Shown: one piece after another, positions 46,826 to 55,812 of the stretch
Numbering within the stretch: position 1 is the stretch's first letter
How the letters are laid out: each line of letters starts with the position of its first letter
Assembly (NCBI RefSeq): GCF_900545795.1
Contig: NZ_URAR01000011.1
Location: 1 to 64,000 of the forward strand
Direction: 5' to 3'
DNA length: 64,000 nucleotides
DNA from: an uncultured Veillonella sp.
GTDB taxonomy: Bacteria; Bacillota; Negativicutes; Veillonellales; Veillonellaceae
Made by a program: the position numbers and the translations under genes
The notes under the pieces: generated by a model
The model's input: the letters and a program-made list of their open reading frames with translations, nothing else
The model's database searches: none
What the model was told of the DNA's origin: nothing

Positions 46826-47707
46826 ATGAAACGTAGATTACAACGATATATTATGGCAGCTCTAGTAGGTTCTGTTGCATTAGGTGGAGCTTGGTCTGCG
46901 CAGGTACAGGCAAATGATGTAGCTGTAGTAAAAGTAGATTCTGAAGCCGCAGCTGCTGTAAAAAATGATGATGGCGATATTGTAGCAGTACAAACGCCAA
47001 CAGAAGCACATGGTAATACAACTGGTGTGATGACTAAGCGCATTTCCGATGATATTGCGCCAGCTACTAATAAGGCACTTTGGGAAGATACTGATGAATT
47101 AACTCGTGATGCGGATTTAATTAAGGTACCTGATGCTGATGCATACTACCAACGTTTAGCTGTGTCTGTATCGCCAGTAGCTATTACAGGGGATCGTCTC
47201 CATATTACATATCCAGAGATTAAATCAGTTAGCCCTTATGTAACTAAAGAAGTGAATAGCCGTATTTTAAAATATGTTCAAACTTTGCAAAAGAATTTAG
47301 AGAAGAATAATCTAAAAGCTGATATGAAGGAAAATCTTTATATTACTTATGATGTCGAATCCAATGACAATGGGATTTTAAGTATTTTGATTAAATCCTA
47401 TACAATTGGGGATCAAGCAGCTAATGGTTTAAATACTGTAAAAGCATTTACTTTCAATAGCACTAGCGGTAGAGTGTTAAAACTTGGTGATTTTGGTGGC
47501 GTTTCTAAAGATGTATTAAATGAAGCCATTAACAGCGATGAAGAATTAAAAGAACAATTCTTCCCAGATAGCTTGCCAATCGAAAAAGTACCAGCTGAAT
47601 TCTATGCAACTGAAGACCATGAACTATACATTATCTTCCAACAAGGTACAGTAGGTCCTATGTCTTCTGGTACTATTTATGTACCAGTAGGTCAAAGTAA
47701 GCGCTAA
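46826..47707 (+). CDS. Secreted protein with DUF3298/DUF4163-like domain
   Basis: The 293-aa product has a signal peptide (MKRRLQRYIMAALVGSVALG...AQVQA) and an extracellular domain. The part VTGDRLHITYPEIKSVSP-like plus NTVKAFTFNSTSGRVLKLGDFG and ELYIIFQQGTVGPMSSGTIYVPV fits the RsiV/YdaF-like DUF3298-DUF4163 pattern. Residues 30-100 are low complexity. GAGGAGGAGTTTGTGT precedes the ATG. Its function is unknown; a cell-envelope role is likely. Confidence 0.7.
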   Translation: MKRRLQRYIMAALVGSVALGGAWSAQVQANDVAVVKVDSEAAAAVKNDDGDIVAVQTPTEAHGNTTGVMTKRISDDIAPATNKALWEDTDELTRDADLIKVPDADAYYQRLAVSVSPVAITGDRLHITYPEIKSVSPYVTKEVNSRILKYVQTLQKNLEKNNLKADMKENLYITYDVESNDNGILSILIKSYTIGDQAANGLNTVKAFTFNSTSGRVLKLGDFGGVSKDVLNEAINSDEELKEQFFPDSLPIEKVPAEFYATEDHELYIIFQQGTVGPMSSGTIYVPVGQSKR

Positions 47708-47852
47708 TATTAGATAGGTCATACTAAATGCTTAGTATGAAATACATAATATGAAATGAATAATAGGTAATGCGTAATATGAAATATGTGATTTGTCATG
47801 TGTATGACATATTTCGTATGACACCTTGGCGTGTTAGCAAAATATAAAAAGG

Positions 47853-47886
47853 ATGACCTCACTAAATCATAGTGAGGTCATTTTTT
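47853..47886 (+). terminator. Terminator after the DUF3298-like gene
   Basis: TGACCTCACT and AGTGAGGTCA form a perfect ten-pair stem followed by six Ts. The rest of 47708-48094 contains TGAGTTGA/TATTAG-like scattered repeats and no ORF. Confidence 0.9.
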
Positions 47887-48094
47887 GCGTTATTTTATTT
47901 TCAAGAATAGTGAATAAAATCAGTGAAATCTATGCTATCCTAGGTTTAGGGGAGCCTCCATATGGGTACTAGTTGAGGCTTTATATAAATCCACTTGAGT
48001 TTTCTATTAGCATGAGTTGAGATTTTATATTTTATATTTTATATTAGTACTAACTAAGCTTTTTATTAGGATGAGTTGAAGCTGTATATCAGTA

Positions 48095-48754
48095 TTAGTT
48101 TAGTCCCTTAGCAGCGAATACTAATTGCTCTCCCATTTCAAAAGCTAAATTTAAATCATTTTCAAAATGTTCTTCGTGGTAGGCTTTTTTATTGCTTTCA
48201 GAGAAAATGGAGGATTCAAATTTACTGTAGTCATCAAACTGCACCGTATTATAGGCATATAGTTTTTGTGGTTCTACTCCTAAAATGCGTTGTACACCAA
48301 CTTCAATGGGGCGTAAACTATCGCGTAAATGATATTGAAAACTTTGTTCTTCGGTCATATTCATGGTATAAATAAAAGCAGAAGGGATTTGCTTTCCTAA
48401 TACAGAAGGAATTTCTTCGCTGTAAATGTAGTTGGAAAATAAAAATCGTTCAAATAATGCCTGCAAGGTGGCGGTTATATTGCTGAAATAAATAGGAGAC
48501 CCCCAAATAATAGCATCTGCTTTTTTTAGTTTTTCTATAACAGGGCTAAGATCATCCTTAATGATACAGGTGCCATGCTCTTTGTCTTTGCGCTTGCAAT
48601 AAAAGCAACTTACACAGCCGCGAAATTGTAGAGGATAGAGGGAAATAAGCTCTGTTTCGGCTCCAGCCGCTTCAGCCCCAGCTAAGGCTTTATTGAGTAG
48701 TTCTACAGTATTTTTATTGGGGCGAGGACTGCCATTAATAGCGATTACTTTCAT
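48095..48754 (-). CDS. NADPH-dependent FMN reductase-type flavoprotein
   Basis: The 219-aa protein begins with the flavodoxin-like FMN loop (VIAINGSPRPNKNTVELL) and has a CVSCFYCKRKDKEHGTC cysteine cluster like iron-sulfur flavoproteins. The IWGSPIYFSNITATLQALFER segment is the typical family signature. It likely transfers electrons from NAD(P)H to quinones or iron-sulfur partners. AAAGGAGTCTTCACT precedes the ATG. It is divergent from the Crp/Fnr gene, which may control it. Confidence 0.85.
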   Translation of the reverse strand: MKVIAINGSPRPNKNTVELLNKALAGAEAAGAETELISLYPLQFRGCVSCFYCKRKDKEHGTCIIKDDLSPVIEKLKKADAIIWGSPIYFSNITATLQALFERFLFSNYIYSEEIPSVLGKQIPSAFIYTMNMTEEQSFQYHLRDSLRPIEVGVQRILGVEPQKLYAYNTVQFDDYSKFESSIFSESNKKAYHEEHFENDLNLAFEMGEQLVFAAKGLN

Positions 48755-48859
48755 AGTGAAGACTCCTTTTTGATTAATATGATTAGAACTTTCTAAATTA
48801 AGAGACGTATTAAATATATACTTCCTTATTTTATAAACCCCTTATATAAGGAGCGGGCT

Positions 48860-49528
48860 ATGACATATGCAATGTATTTTTTCTCAGAAGACTTTTTATC
48901 TATTAAGACATTACTTCAAGAATTACCTTTTACAATTTGTAACTTTAAAGAAGGCGATTACTTATGGCGTCCTGGCGATGAAATTGACTACTTACATTAT
49001 ATTAATTCAGGCGTAGCACAGTTTGCTATTAATCATCATTCAGGGCGTGAAAAAATCATTTCCTTTCATGGTCGAGATACCTTATTTCCTGTCTTTTATG
49101 AAGGGGCTATACATCTTGAAGGCATTTTAGAAGGGCAAGTATTAACGAATACGCAAACAATGGCTATAAAAAGGGAGGATTTTTCTGAGCTATTTAAGAA
49201 TCACTCAGAAGTGAGTTTAGCTATTATTGCTTGGTATACTCGATTCGTTAATTTACTCTTATATGACACTGGCCATCAAGAATATAATGATGGTCTGAAA
49301 AAATTGTGCAATATTATATATTTATTGCTCTGCCGTGATAAAACGGAATTATTTATTACACAGGAGCGTCTCGGTCGAATATTAGGCATGAGCCGTGTCA
49401 ATATTAATCGTCATCTAAGTCGCCTCAAAGAAGAAGGAATTATCAAGACTCAAAGGATGCGAATTGAAGTACTTAATAAAGAAAAACTCAAGGCCTATTG
49501 TTCTAATGAAACATTAGATATTATATAG
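48860..49528 (+). CDS. Crp/Fnr-family transcriptional regulator
   Basis: The 222-aa protein has an N-terminal cyclic-nucleotide-like barrel (FKEGDYLWRPGDEIDYLHYINSGVA) and a C-terminal winged helix (ITQERLGRILGMSRVNINRHLSRLKEEGIIKTQRMRIEV). No four-Cys Fnr cluster is present, so it is unlikely to be an oxygen sensor of that type. It faces the flavoprotein gene head to head across 105 bp, which suggests direct control. AAGGAGCGGGCT precedes the ATG. Confidence 0.87.
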   Translation: MTYAMYFFSEDFLSIKTLLQELPFTICNFKEGDYLWRPGDEIDYLHYINSGVAQFAINHHSGREKIISFHGRDTLFPVFYEGAIHLEGILEGQVLTNTQTMAIKREDFSELFKNHSEVSLAIIAWYTRFVNLLLYDTGHQEYNDGLKKLCNIIYLLLCRDKTELFITQERLGRILGMSRVNINRHLSRLKEEGIIKTQRMRIEVLNKEKLKAYCSNETLDII

Positions 49529-49710
49529 CATGCTTTTCGTATGGAATTTTGTAGTTTGTATAGAGTTTCACAGTGTATATAGACTCTTATAGTATAAGTA
49601 TACTTTCTTCGTTTACATAGAACCTGACAGTTCACATAGAATGTCATAGCAAATTTAGTATATATGCATTTTATTATATTCGTCTGTAAACGGTGATACA
49701 CAAGACATAA

Positions 49711-49766
49711 AAAAAGCCCTTAGTCGTTAGAACGGTTGAATGCCAATCTATGGACTAAGGGTTTTT
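49711..49766. terminator. Bidirectional terminator between the Crp-like gene and ychF
   Basis: AAAAAGCCCTTAGTC pairs with GACTAAGGGTTTTT around a long loop. Convergent genes on either side would share it. Confidence 0.75.
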
Positions 49767-49789
49767 ATTATAGAAAATTAAATAGCAGC

Positions 49790-50896
49790 TTATACATTAA
49801 AGCGGAAGTATGTTACATCGCCGTCTTTCATGATATATTCCTTACCTTCTAGACGAACGAGGCCTTTTTCTTTAGCTGCATTTTGACTGCCGCAAGTTAC
49901 TAAATCATTATACGCAACGATTTCAGCGCGAATAAAGCCTTTTTCAATATCGGAGTGAATTTTACCAGCTGCTTGAGGAGCTTTTGTACCGGCAACGATG
50001 GTCCAAGCACGAGCTTCCATTTCACCAGCTGTGAAGAAGTTAATAAGACCTAATAAAGCGTAGCTAGCTTTGATTAGCTTATCGAGACCACTTTCAGAAA
50101 GGCCTAATTCTTCTAAGAATGCGCTTGCTTCTTCAGCAGATAGTTCAGCAATTTCAGATTCAATGCGAGCGGATACAACAACGACGCTAGATCCTTCTTT
50201 TGCTGCGTATTCTTCCACGCGCTTTACATATTCATTAGCGGAGTAATCGCTGATTTCATCTTCAGAGATATTGGCTACATAGAGGGATTTTTTAGCAGTT
50301 AATAAGGTTAACTCTTTTAATACTTCAAGCTCGTCCTCATCAAGACCTTGAGCGCGTACTGGTACAGCATCGCCGAGGCCTACAATTACTTTTTCTAGAA
50401 TGGGAAGCTCAATACGTGCGTCTTTATCGCCACTTTTCGCAAGTTTTTCAATGCGTTGTTTACGTTTTTCTACGGAGTCAAGATCTGCTAGGCAAAGCTC
50501 TGTATTGATGATTTCAATGTCGCGGATTGGGTTAATAGAGCCGGACACATGAGTAATATTAGGGTCATCAAAGCAGCGAACTACTTGTGCAATCGCATCT
50601 ACTTGGCGAATATGGCTAAGGAATTTATTACCTAAACCTTCACCTTTTGAAGCGCCAGCTACTAAACCGGCAATGTCTACGAAGCGCATAGCTGCAGGGA
50701 TTACTTTTTTAGAACCATACATTTCAGCCAATTTGTAAATACGATCATCAGGTACATCTACAACGCCCACATTAGGCTCAATCGTACAGAATGGATAGTT
50801 AGCGGCTTCAGCGCCTGCTTTAGTAATTGCGTTAAATAAAGTACTTTTACCAACATTTGGAAGGCCTACAATACCTACTTCAAGATTTGTGCTCAT
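49790..50896 (-). CDS. ychF: Redox-regulated ATPase YchF
   Basis: YchF is a universally conserved Obg-like P-loop protein that binds ribosomes and prefers ATP. P-loop [35 protein letters not shown] and the C-terminal TGS-like domain ([24 protein letters not shown] [34 protein letters not shown]) are all present. The 368-aa length is normal. AAGGTGGTATT precedes the ATG. Confidence 0.96.
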   Translation of the reverse strand: MSTNLEVGIVGLPNVGKSTLFNAITKAGAEAANYPFCTIEPNVGVVDVPDDRIYKLAEMYGSKKVIPAAMRFVDIAGLVAGASKGEGLGNKFLSHIRQVDAIAQVVRCFDDPNITHVSGSINPIRDIEIINTELCLADLDSVEKRKQRIEKLAKSGDKDARIELPILEKVIVGLGDAVPVRAQGLDEDELEVLKELTLLTAKKSLYVANISEDEISDYSANEYVKRVEEYAAKEGSSVVVVSARIESEIAELSAEEASAFLEELGLSESGLDKLIKASYALLGLINFFTAGEMEARAWTIVAGTKAPQAAGKIHSDIEKGFIRAEIVAYNDLVTCGSQNAAKEKGLVRLEGKEYIMKDGDVTYFRFNV

Positions 50897-51068
50897 AATA
50901 CCACCTTTTTAAAAATATATTTTGATTTTAATTTTAACTGTATTAAGTTCTAAGATACTAACAATATATTATATCATAGAAATCTCTTTAATGCTGTTAA
51001 CATCTTATAAAAAGAGGCATAAATAAAATAGAGGGGGAACTAAATAGATACATAGCTAAAAGTGTGCA

Positions 51069-51179
51069 ACAAAAAAATATGTTGCTAAAGAGATATATAA
51101 CTAAAAAGATATGTTGCTAAAAAAATATGTAGTTAAAAAGATGTGTAACTAAAAGATACGTATCTAAAAAGAGGAGTAA
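51069..51179. repeat. Seven tandem 16-bp minisatellite units
   Basis: Seven consecutive units close to CTAAAAAGATATGTTG (one 15 bp, the rest 16) fill part of the 464-bp gap between ddh and ychF. Units differ at 2-5 positions. The last one merges into the ddh terminator stem. There is no coding frame. Confidence 0.8.
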
Positions 51180-51217
51180 CAACTTATAGCGTGGTGCCAG
51201 TAGGTGTTACTCCTCTT
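51169..51217 (-). terminator. Terminator after ddh
   Basis: AAGAGGAGTAAC and GTTACTCCTCTT pair perfectly over 12 bp, and on the minus strand the stem is followed by TTTTTAG. Confidence 0.85.
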
Positions 51218-51360
51218 CAGATTATGTCTTCCTATCCATATGCACTGATTTATAGTTTTTTACTGCATGCATACACTAATCATTGTATTGATGATTAGAC
51301 GTACTGCATTACCATGCTTACTTATTGATAGGACAGTTTAAGTTCTAAATTTTTATTTTA

Positions 51361-52335
51361 TTATAAGGAATGAGCACGAAGTTCTTCCGCACTGTGAGAG
51401 GAAATCCAAGCTGGTGGAATATCGAATACAGTGAAGGCCCCTTTGCCACCATGCTGTGCTAAGCGGTAAATACCACGGGCATAGGCAGTAAGTACAGAAC
51501 CAGTGAATTCAGGATTGCTGTCAAGCTTTAAGGAATATTCAACAACATGACGAGTGCCTTTTGTGCTTTCACCACTGCGAAGTACGAAACCACCATGAGG
51601 AATGCCTTTATGATTTTTGTCTAATTCTTCTTGGGAAATGAAGTTAACAATAGTTTCGTAACCTACGAAATAGTTTTCCATAGTTTTAATTTCATTTTCA
51701 ATTTTTGCTTTATCAGCCCCTTCAGCAGCGACTACATAGCATTCGCGGATATGGCCTGCTTGAGCAGATACTTCAGGTGTAGCGCCATTGCGGATTTCAT
51801 CTAAATACTCTTCGCGAGGCACTGTATATTGGCGCGCATCCACTACACCATCAATGCGGCGAATGGCATCGGAATGACCTTGGCTAACACCACGACCCCA
51901 GAACGTATAGGATTTGCCTTGTGGTAGAATGCTTTCTGCAAATACGCGTTGTAAGGAGAACATGCCAGGGTCCCAACCGCAGGAGATAAGACCAGCAAAG
52001 CCACCTTCTTTAGCTGCTTTGTCTACATTGGCGAAATGTTCAGGAATACGTGCATGAGTGTCAAAGCTATCAATTACATTGAAGTTTTTTACAATCATTG
52101 GGGTTTGGTCGATTAGATCAGTAGCAGAGCCACCGCAGAGGACCATAACATCGACTTTACCTTTGAAATTTTCTAGTTCATCCATGGAGTAGCTAGGCAC
52201 ACCACTAACTGTTTGAATGCCCGCACGACGAGAGAATACGCCTACAAGTTCCATGTCTTTTTGAAGTTGAACTGATGCTTCTACACCGTGACCAAGATTA
52301 CCATAACCAACGATGCCAATTTTAATTTTACTCAT
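51361..52335 (-). CDS. ddh: meso-Diaminopimelate D-dehydrogenase
   Basis: This 324-aa NADPH enzyme makes meso-DAP directly from tetrahydrodipicolinate, for peptidoglycan and lysine. The Rossmann start KIGIVGYGNLGHGVEAS, LISCGWDPGMFSLQRV and WGRGVSQGHSDAIRRIDGV are characteristic substrate-binding segments. GGAGGTTTTTT precedes the ATG. It stands alone between a terminator and the divergent rpsF region, with 396 bp to rpsF; that gap holds the rpsF promoter and leader. Confidence 0.95.
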   Translation of the reverse strand: MSKIKIGIVGYGNLGHGVEASVQLQKDMELVGVFSRRAGIQTVSGVPSYSMDELENFKGKVDVMVLCGGSATDLIDQTPMIVKNFNVIDSFDTHARIPEHFANVDKAAKEGGFAGLISCGWDPGMFSLQRVFAESILPQGKSYTFWGRGVSQGHSDAIRRIDGVVDARQYTVPREEYLDEIRNGATPEVSAQAGHIRECYVVAAEGADKAKIENEIKTMENYFVGYETIVNFISQEELDKNHKGIPHGGFVLRSGESTKGTRHVVEYSLKLDSNPEFTGSVLTAYARGIYRLAQHGGKGAFTVFDIPPAWISSHSAEELRAHSL

Positions 52336-52623
52336 AAAAAACCTCCTATTTATATGAAATGTATACTGTACTATAGTTTAAAATGTATACTGTAGCAAAG
52401 TTTAAAAGCAGCTATTTTTATATATGAGCTCCTCTTAATGTAAAATCATTAGATTAAGTTTGAGAATCTAATTGATATTGTTTATCTATTTAAGTATACA
52501 GCTTGAAGAACGCGCTGTATAGAGTTAGACGTAAAATTTCTATAGAATTTTTGGTATCTTAAAATTAAAAAAAATCATATGAATGTCATAAGGCTATGAA
52601 AGTAAAATTTTATATTAAATTGC

Positions 52624-52652
52624 TTGCTATTTATTATCTTTTGAGATATAAT
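52624..52652 (+). promoter_or_regulatory. Promoter of rpsF
   Basis: TTGCTA and TATAAT are separated by exactly 17 bp, upstream of the rpsF leader. Confidence 0.7.
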
Positions 52653-52659
52653 AGTAAAG

Positions 52660-52731
52660 CTTATTGATGGTAAGCGCTTCCTACCCCTATGGAAGATAGG
52701 GGCATTAGTCCGAAAGAGGAGGTGATTTTGT
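52660..52731 (+). promoter_or_regulatory. rpsF leader, S6:S18-type autoregulatory hairpin
   Basis: A CCCCTAT/ATAGGGG hairpin (52684-52702, loop GGAAG) is followed by a CCG element and the ribosome site AGAGGAGGTG. The rpsF leaders of many bacteria carry a hairpin with a conserved CCG that binds the S6:S18 complex. Match to the motif is by inspection only. Confidence 0.5.
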
Positions 52732-53016
52732 ATGAACAAATACGAAGTCATGGTGATTGTGAAACCAGCCGAAGAAGAAGCAACTAACGCTGTCATTGAA
52801 AAAATTGAGGCTTTAATTGCACGTGTAGGCGGCACAGTAGAAAAGGTAGATCGTTGGGGCAAGCGTCGTCTTGCTTACGCAGTGAAAAAATTCACTGACG
52901 GTTTCTACGTATTGATTAACTTTGAAGCAGATCCTGCTGAAATCAAAGAAATCGATCGTGTATTAAAAATCAACGATGAAGTCCTTAAACACCTAATTGT
53001 TAAACACGGCAACTAA
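52732..53016 (+). CDS. rpsF: 30S ribosomal protein S6
   Basis: The 94-aa protein MNKYEVMVIVKPAEEEATNA with WGKRRLAYAVKKFTDGFYVLINF is S6. AGAGGAGGTGATTTTGT precedes the ATG. Its normal operon in Firmicutes is rpsF-ssb-rpsR; here ssb follows 18 bp after it but rpsR does not appear. Confidence 0.97.
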   Translation: MNKYEVMVIVKPAEEEATNAVIEKIEALIARVGGTVEKVDRWGKRRLAYAVKKFTDGFYVLINFEADPAEIKEIDRVLKINDEVLKHLIVKHGN

Positions 53017-53034
53017 GCCCTAGGAGGTTTAACT

Positions 53035-53436
53035 ATGAATTCAGTACAAATCTTAGGTAATTTAGCTCGTGATCCTGAAATTCGCTATACAAAAACTGGT
53101 CGTCCAGTTGCTACATTTACTGTAGCTGCGACAAATACTTATTTCGATAGCAATACAAATGAAACTAAAGAGCAAACTGCTTTTATCAATTGCGTTGCTT
53201 GGGGTAAGTTAGGTGAAGCGGCAGGTAACCTTCGTAAAGGGAGCCGTTGCTTCGTGGAAGGTCGTTTAAATACTCGTTCGTATGAAACTGCGGACGGTCA
53301 AAAACGATATGTTACTGAAGTTGTGGCCAACTTTGTAGGCCAAGCATTAGATACTCAAAACACTGAAAGCTTTGGTGGTGAGTCTTCTAATTTTGATAAC
53401 TTTGGTGGCGGAAACGAAGAAAACATTCCGTTCTAG
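53035..53436 (+). CDS. ssb: Single-stranded DNA-binding protein
   Basis: SSB has an OB fold (MNSVQILGNLARDPEIRYTKTGRPVATFTVA...TAFINCVAWGKLGE) and a C-terminal disordered tail ending in the partner-binding ENIPF. The tail is short (133 aa in all). Coming after rpsF it is in the chromosomal ssb position, but the very next genes are phage-type. Phages of this layout also carry their own ssb just before RusA and dUTPase genes, so this gene could be chromosomal, phage or a hybrid of both. Confidence 0.95.
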   Translation: MNSVQILGNLARDPEIRYTKTGRPVATFTVAATNTYFDSNTNETKEQTAFINCVAWGKLGEAAGNLRKGSRCFVEGRLNTRSYETADGQKRYVTEVVANFVGQALDTQNTESFGGESSNFDNFGGGNEENIPF

Positions 53437-53454
53437 TGTTTAGGAGCTGATGTT

Positions 53455-53637
53455 ATGAGTAAATATCCTGATTGGTTAAAATGTAAGCGCTACAAAAAGA
53501 AAGCTGACTACAAATGTTATCGGATTAAGTCTGATGGCAGCAAAGAGCATGTGAAAAATGTGCGAATTAATTATCATAACAGCTCTTTGCCACAATCCTG
53601 GCGAATTGAAGCTGCGGAGGAGTTTAGTGGTGATTAA
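53455..53637 (+). CDS. Hypothetical phage protein, 60 aa
   Basis: This small basic protein (MSKYPDWLKCKRYKKKADYK) has two Cys and many Lys/Arg. TAGGAGCTGATGTT precedes its ATG. It lies 18 bp after ssb and overlaps the RusA start, in an early-phage cassette. The family is unknown. Confidence 0.7.
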   Translation: MSKYPDWLKCKRYKKKADYKCYRIKSDGSKEHVKNVRINYHNSSLPQSWRIEAAEEFSGD

Positions 53638-53986
53638 GATTAGATTAGATATAGAATATCCTAGTCTAAATGAGTACATTCAAGCAGAACGAAGTAATAA
53701 ATATAAGGCTGCTAATCTAAAAAAAGAATACACATGCAAGACTATGGCTGCATCTCTTAAATATAGAGGTGCAGTTAAAAACAAAGCTGATATCCACTTT
53801 GAATGGCACACGTCACGCAAAGTAGATCCAGACAATTTAGATTTTGCGCGCAAGTTTGTGCTTGATGGTTTGGTAAAAGCTGGCGTTTTAGTCGATGATA
53901 ACCAAAAGTATATTGGCAGGCTGTCGAGTGAGATTGTAAAAGATAAAAAAGGATATGTAATAGTTGTGATAAAGGAGGAAGAATAA
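53630..53986 (+). CDS. RusA-like Holliday junction resolvase
   Basis: This 118-aa protein resembles RusA, the phage enzyme that resolves Holliday junctions. KVDPDNLDFARKFVLDGLVKAGVLVDDNQKYIGRLS, matching the RusA D-x-D-N-x-x-K metal-site pattern, is clear. I start at the GTG at 53630, which is seven bases after GGAGGAG; a GTG one codon earlier is possible and the longer frame is not supported. It overlaps the gene before it. The dUTPase begins at its stop. Confidence 0.85.
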   Translation: MIKIRLDIEYPSLNEYIQAERSNKYKAANLKKEYTCKTMAASLKYRGAVKNKADIHFEWHTSRKVDPDNLDFARKFVLDGLVKAGVLVDDNQKYIGRLSSEIVKDKKGYVIVVIKEEE

Positions 53987-54402
53987 TGAAACGAGGATTT
54001 ATAGTAGGCGAAGGTGTAGAAAAGCCTAGACGTAGCACTGAGTGCAGCGCAGGCTATGATTTCTTTTCGCCGATAAGCTTTTATATGAGACCAGGGCAGT
54101 CTGTAGTAATCGATAGTGGTGTACGTGCATACATGAACAAGAATGAGTACTTGTCTTGTCATATTCGTTCGAGTTTGGGCAAAAAGGGCATTGTGCTTAC
54201 AAATTGTACGGCAATTATTGATAGTGATTATTTTGCTACAGGCAAAACTATAGGAATTATGTTAACCAATAATGGACATGAAACTGTAAGCTTTTACGAA
54301 GGCGACAGAATTATGCAGGGAATCTTTAGTGAGTATTTACTTGCTGATGAAGATGATGTAACTGTGGAGCGTGTAGGTGGCATAGGAAGCACTGGTAATT
54401 GA
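53986..54402 (+). CDS. dut: dUTPase (dUTP nucleotidohydrolase)
   Basis: The 138-aa trimeric-type dUTPase shows all five motifs: SAGYDFFSP (I), RSSLGKKGIVLTN (II), AIIDSDY (III), EGDRIMQGIF (IV) and GGIGSTGN (V). It keeps uracil out of phage DNA by hydrolysing dUTP. Its start overlaps the RusA stop, and AAAGGAGGAAGAATA precedes it. Confidence 0.92.
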   Translation: MKRGFIVGEGVEKPRRSTECSAGYDFFSPISFYMRPGQSVVIDSGVRAYMNKNEYLSCHIRSSLGKKGIVLTNCTAIIDSDYFATGKTIGIMLTNNGHETVSFYEGDRIMQGIFSEYLLADEDDVTVERVGGIGSTGN

Positions 54403-54418
54403 TAAAGGAGTGGTAGTA

Positions 54419-54694
54419 ATGACAATTAATGCTAGTAATATGCAAAGAATTACTGCTAGATGTAAATATAAGGCGGCTTGGATGGAGTACCGCAAAATTT
54501 TAAAGCGGATTAAAGATGAAGCTGATATTGGACATGAGTACGTAGATATGACTGTAAGACGTGATGTTGGTGATAGTTATATGCAACGGATACGAAATAA
54601 GCTAGATGATAAAGGGTTTATCACAGTGCTAAATAATTACAATCATTATTACTATTTTAGTGTGGCTTGGTGGCTAAATAAGGAGGATAAATGA
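54419..54694 (+). CDS. Hypothetical phage protein, about 91 aa
   Basis: This unrecognised protein (MTINASNMQRITARCKYKAA) has an all-helical, basic N-terminus and an aromatic C-terminus (YNHYYYFSVAWWLNKEDK). AAAGGAG precedes the ATG at 54419; the GTG at 54410 is too near the site. It lies in the early-gene block and is coupled to the next small gene. Confidence 0.6.
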   Translation: MTINASNMQRITARCKYKAAWMEYRKILKRIKDEADIGHEYVDMTVRRDVGDSYMQRIRNKLDDKGFITVLNNYNHYYYFSVAWWLNKEDK

Positions 54695-54858
54695 TGATTA
54701 ATACTATCAATCTAGACGGAGTCAAATACGTTGATTTATCTGATGTTATCGATGAAATGGAATTAGTCCATGCGGAAAAGGATAATGGCTTTGATGCGTA
54801 TTCAGCAGCTGTTGAGAAGCTAATCGAAAATTTGAAATATGAGCTTTTGTACTATTGA
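54694..54858 (+). CDS. Hypothetical phage protein, 54 aa
   Basis: This is a short acidic protein, MINTINLDGVKYVDLSDVID, preceded by AGGAGGATAA. An ATG one codon earlier is possible. Its 3' end overlaps the next frame. The family is unknown. Confidence 0.55.
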   Translation: MINTINLDGVKYVDLSDVIDEMELVHAEKDNGFDAYSAAVEKLIENLKYELLYY

Positions 54859-55123
54859 GCGATTAGTCACTATTATGCAGAATTTTAAAAATAGAGTCTA
54901 TAATGCGGTTAATAAATGTTTTGAAGGTAGTAGTGGTGTTTGTAGACAACAGATAGTGTCAATTGTAAAAATAAACTCAAGTGTGACAAGGGCTGTTATA
55001 GATGTAATAACGAAGGACATGAAGTCTTATTTATTGGATATGATTTTGCGTGAGTCGGGATCTATTAGCATTTATAGGTACGATAAAAAAGACTCGTATG
55101 TACTTGATGAGAGGGAAGGATAG
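54839..55123 (+). CDS. Hypothetical phage protein, 94 aa
   Basis: The frame starts MSFCTIERLVTIMQNFKNRV with no clear ribosome site, so a later ATG (54875, MQNFKNRV) is possible. The VCRQQIVSIVKINSSVTRAVID segment looks like a small helical DNA-binding module, but this is not certain. Function is unknown. It lies in the early block. Confidence 0.45.
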   Translation: MSFCTIERLVTIMQNFKNRVYNAVNKCFEGSSGVCRQQIVSIVKINSSVTRAVIDVITKDMKSYLLDMILRESGSISIYRYDKKDSYVLDEREG

Positions 55124-55126
55124 TAT

Positions 55127-55363
55127 ATGACATCATATGAAATTGATTTAGGTTTTATGGCTGATGATATTATAGACCAATTGGTTGAACAAGGTTATAA
55201 GCCTACAGATGTAGATGTATTTAAGAGATTTGAAAAGATTAGAGGGGCTATATCTCAACTTTATGTGTGTGGATATATTTCACATAACACAAACGTTAAA
55301 TGTAAACAAAAGCTGTTGAAAGAAATAAAAGCACTAGTGTTTGAAAGTGCTAGGAAGGAATAA
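55127..55363 (+). CDS. Hypothetical phage protein, 78 aa
   Basis: This is a small all-helical, acidic protein (MTSYEIDLGFMADDIIDQLV) with no recognised domain. GAAGGATAGTAT precedes the ATG. It lies three bases before the DUF3310 gene's ATG region and is probably cotranscribed. Confidence 0.55.
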   Translation: MTSYEIDLGFMADDIIDQLVEQGYKPTDVDVFKRFEKIRGAISQLYVCGYISHNTNVKCKQKLLKEIKALVFESARKE

Positions 55364-55365
55364 AT

Positions 55366-55812
55366 ATGTGTGATTTTAATGTAATAGCAATTGTGGATAT
55401 GGTGTTAGATTGTACAAAGTTGCCTAATAACGAAAGAACTATCAGATTAAGAAAGGAAATTATTTGCTGCGATAATGCTCTTGGAGTTGGTGGTACTGTA
55501 GAGCAATTAAAGAAGGCGATTAAAGATTATTATCAGTATTACCTTAACTGCAATAACCATGCAATCGCACAAAATAAGTCTTCCGTTGATGCGGTACATA
55601 GTCCTAAGCACTACAAACTAAAAGGTCTAGATATTGAGAGTGTGGACGTGATTAAAGCTACTTTATCAGATGATGAATATAGAGGCTGGTGCAAGGGGAA
55701 TGCTATGAAGTACTTATTTAGAGCAGGTAAAAAGGATGATGAGATACAAGATTTAAGTAAGTGCGATGTATATATTAAGTGGGCTGTAGATGCTATGGAG
55801 GGGGTTAGATGA
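55366..55812 (+). CDS. DUF3310 phage protein
   Basis: The C-terminal 65 residues contain VDAVHSPKHYKLKGLDIESVDVIK followed by AMKYLFRAGKKDDEIQDLSKCDVYIKWA. This is the DUF3310 (nucleotide kinase-like) pattern seen in many phages. The N-terminal half is helical and unassigned. The role is unknown. AAGGAATAAAT precedes the ATG. The next small gene overlaps its stop. Confidence 0.85.
   Translation: MCDFNVIAIVDMVLDCTKLPNNERTIRLRKEIICCDNALGVGGTVEQLKKAIKDYYQYYLNCNNHAIAQNKSSVDAVHSPKHYKLKGLDIESVDVIKATLSDDEYRGWCKGNAMKYLFRAGKKDDEIQDLSKCDVYIKWAVDAMEGVR

Noticed and set aside
51069..51179. CRISPR-like array
   Set aside because: The 16-bp units are directly abutting and degenerate, with no spacers, and no cas genes are near.
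53035..53436. attL core within ssb
   Set aside because: The right end of the prophage is outside the window, so no duplicated core can be identified.
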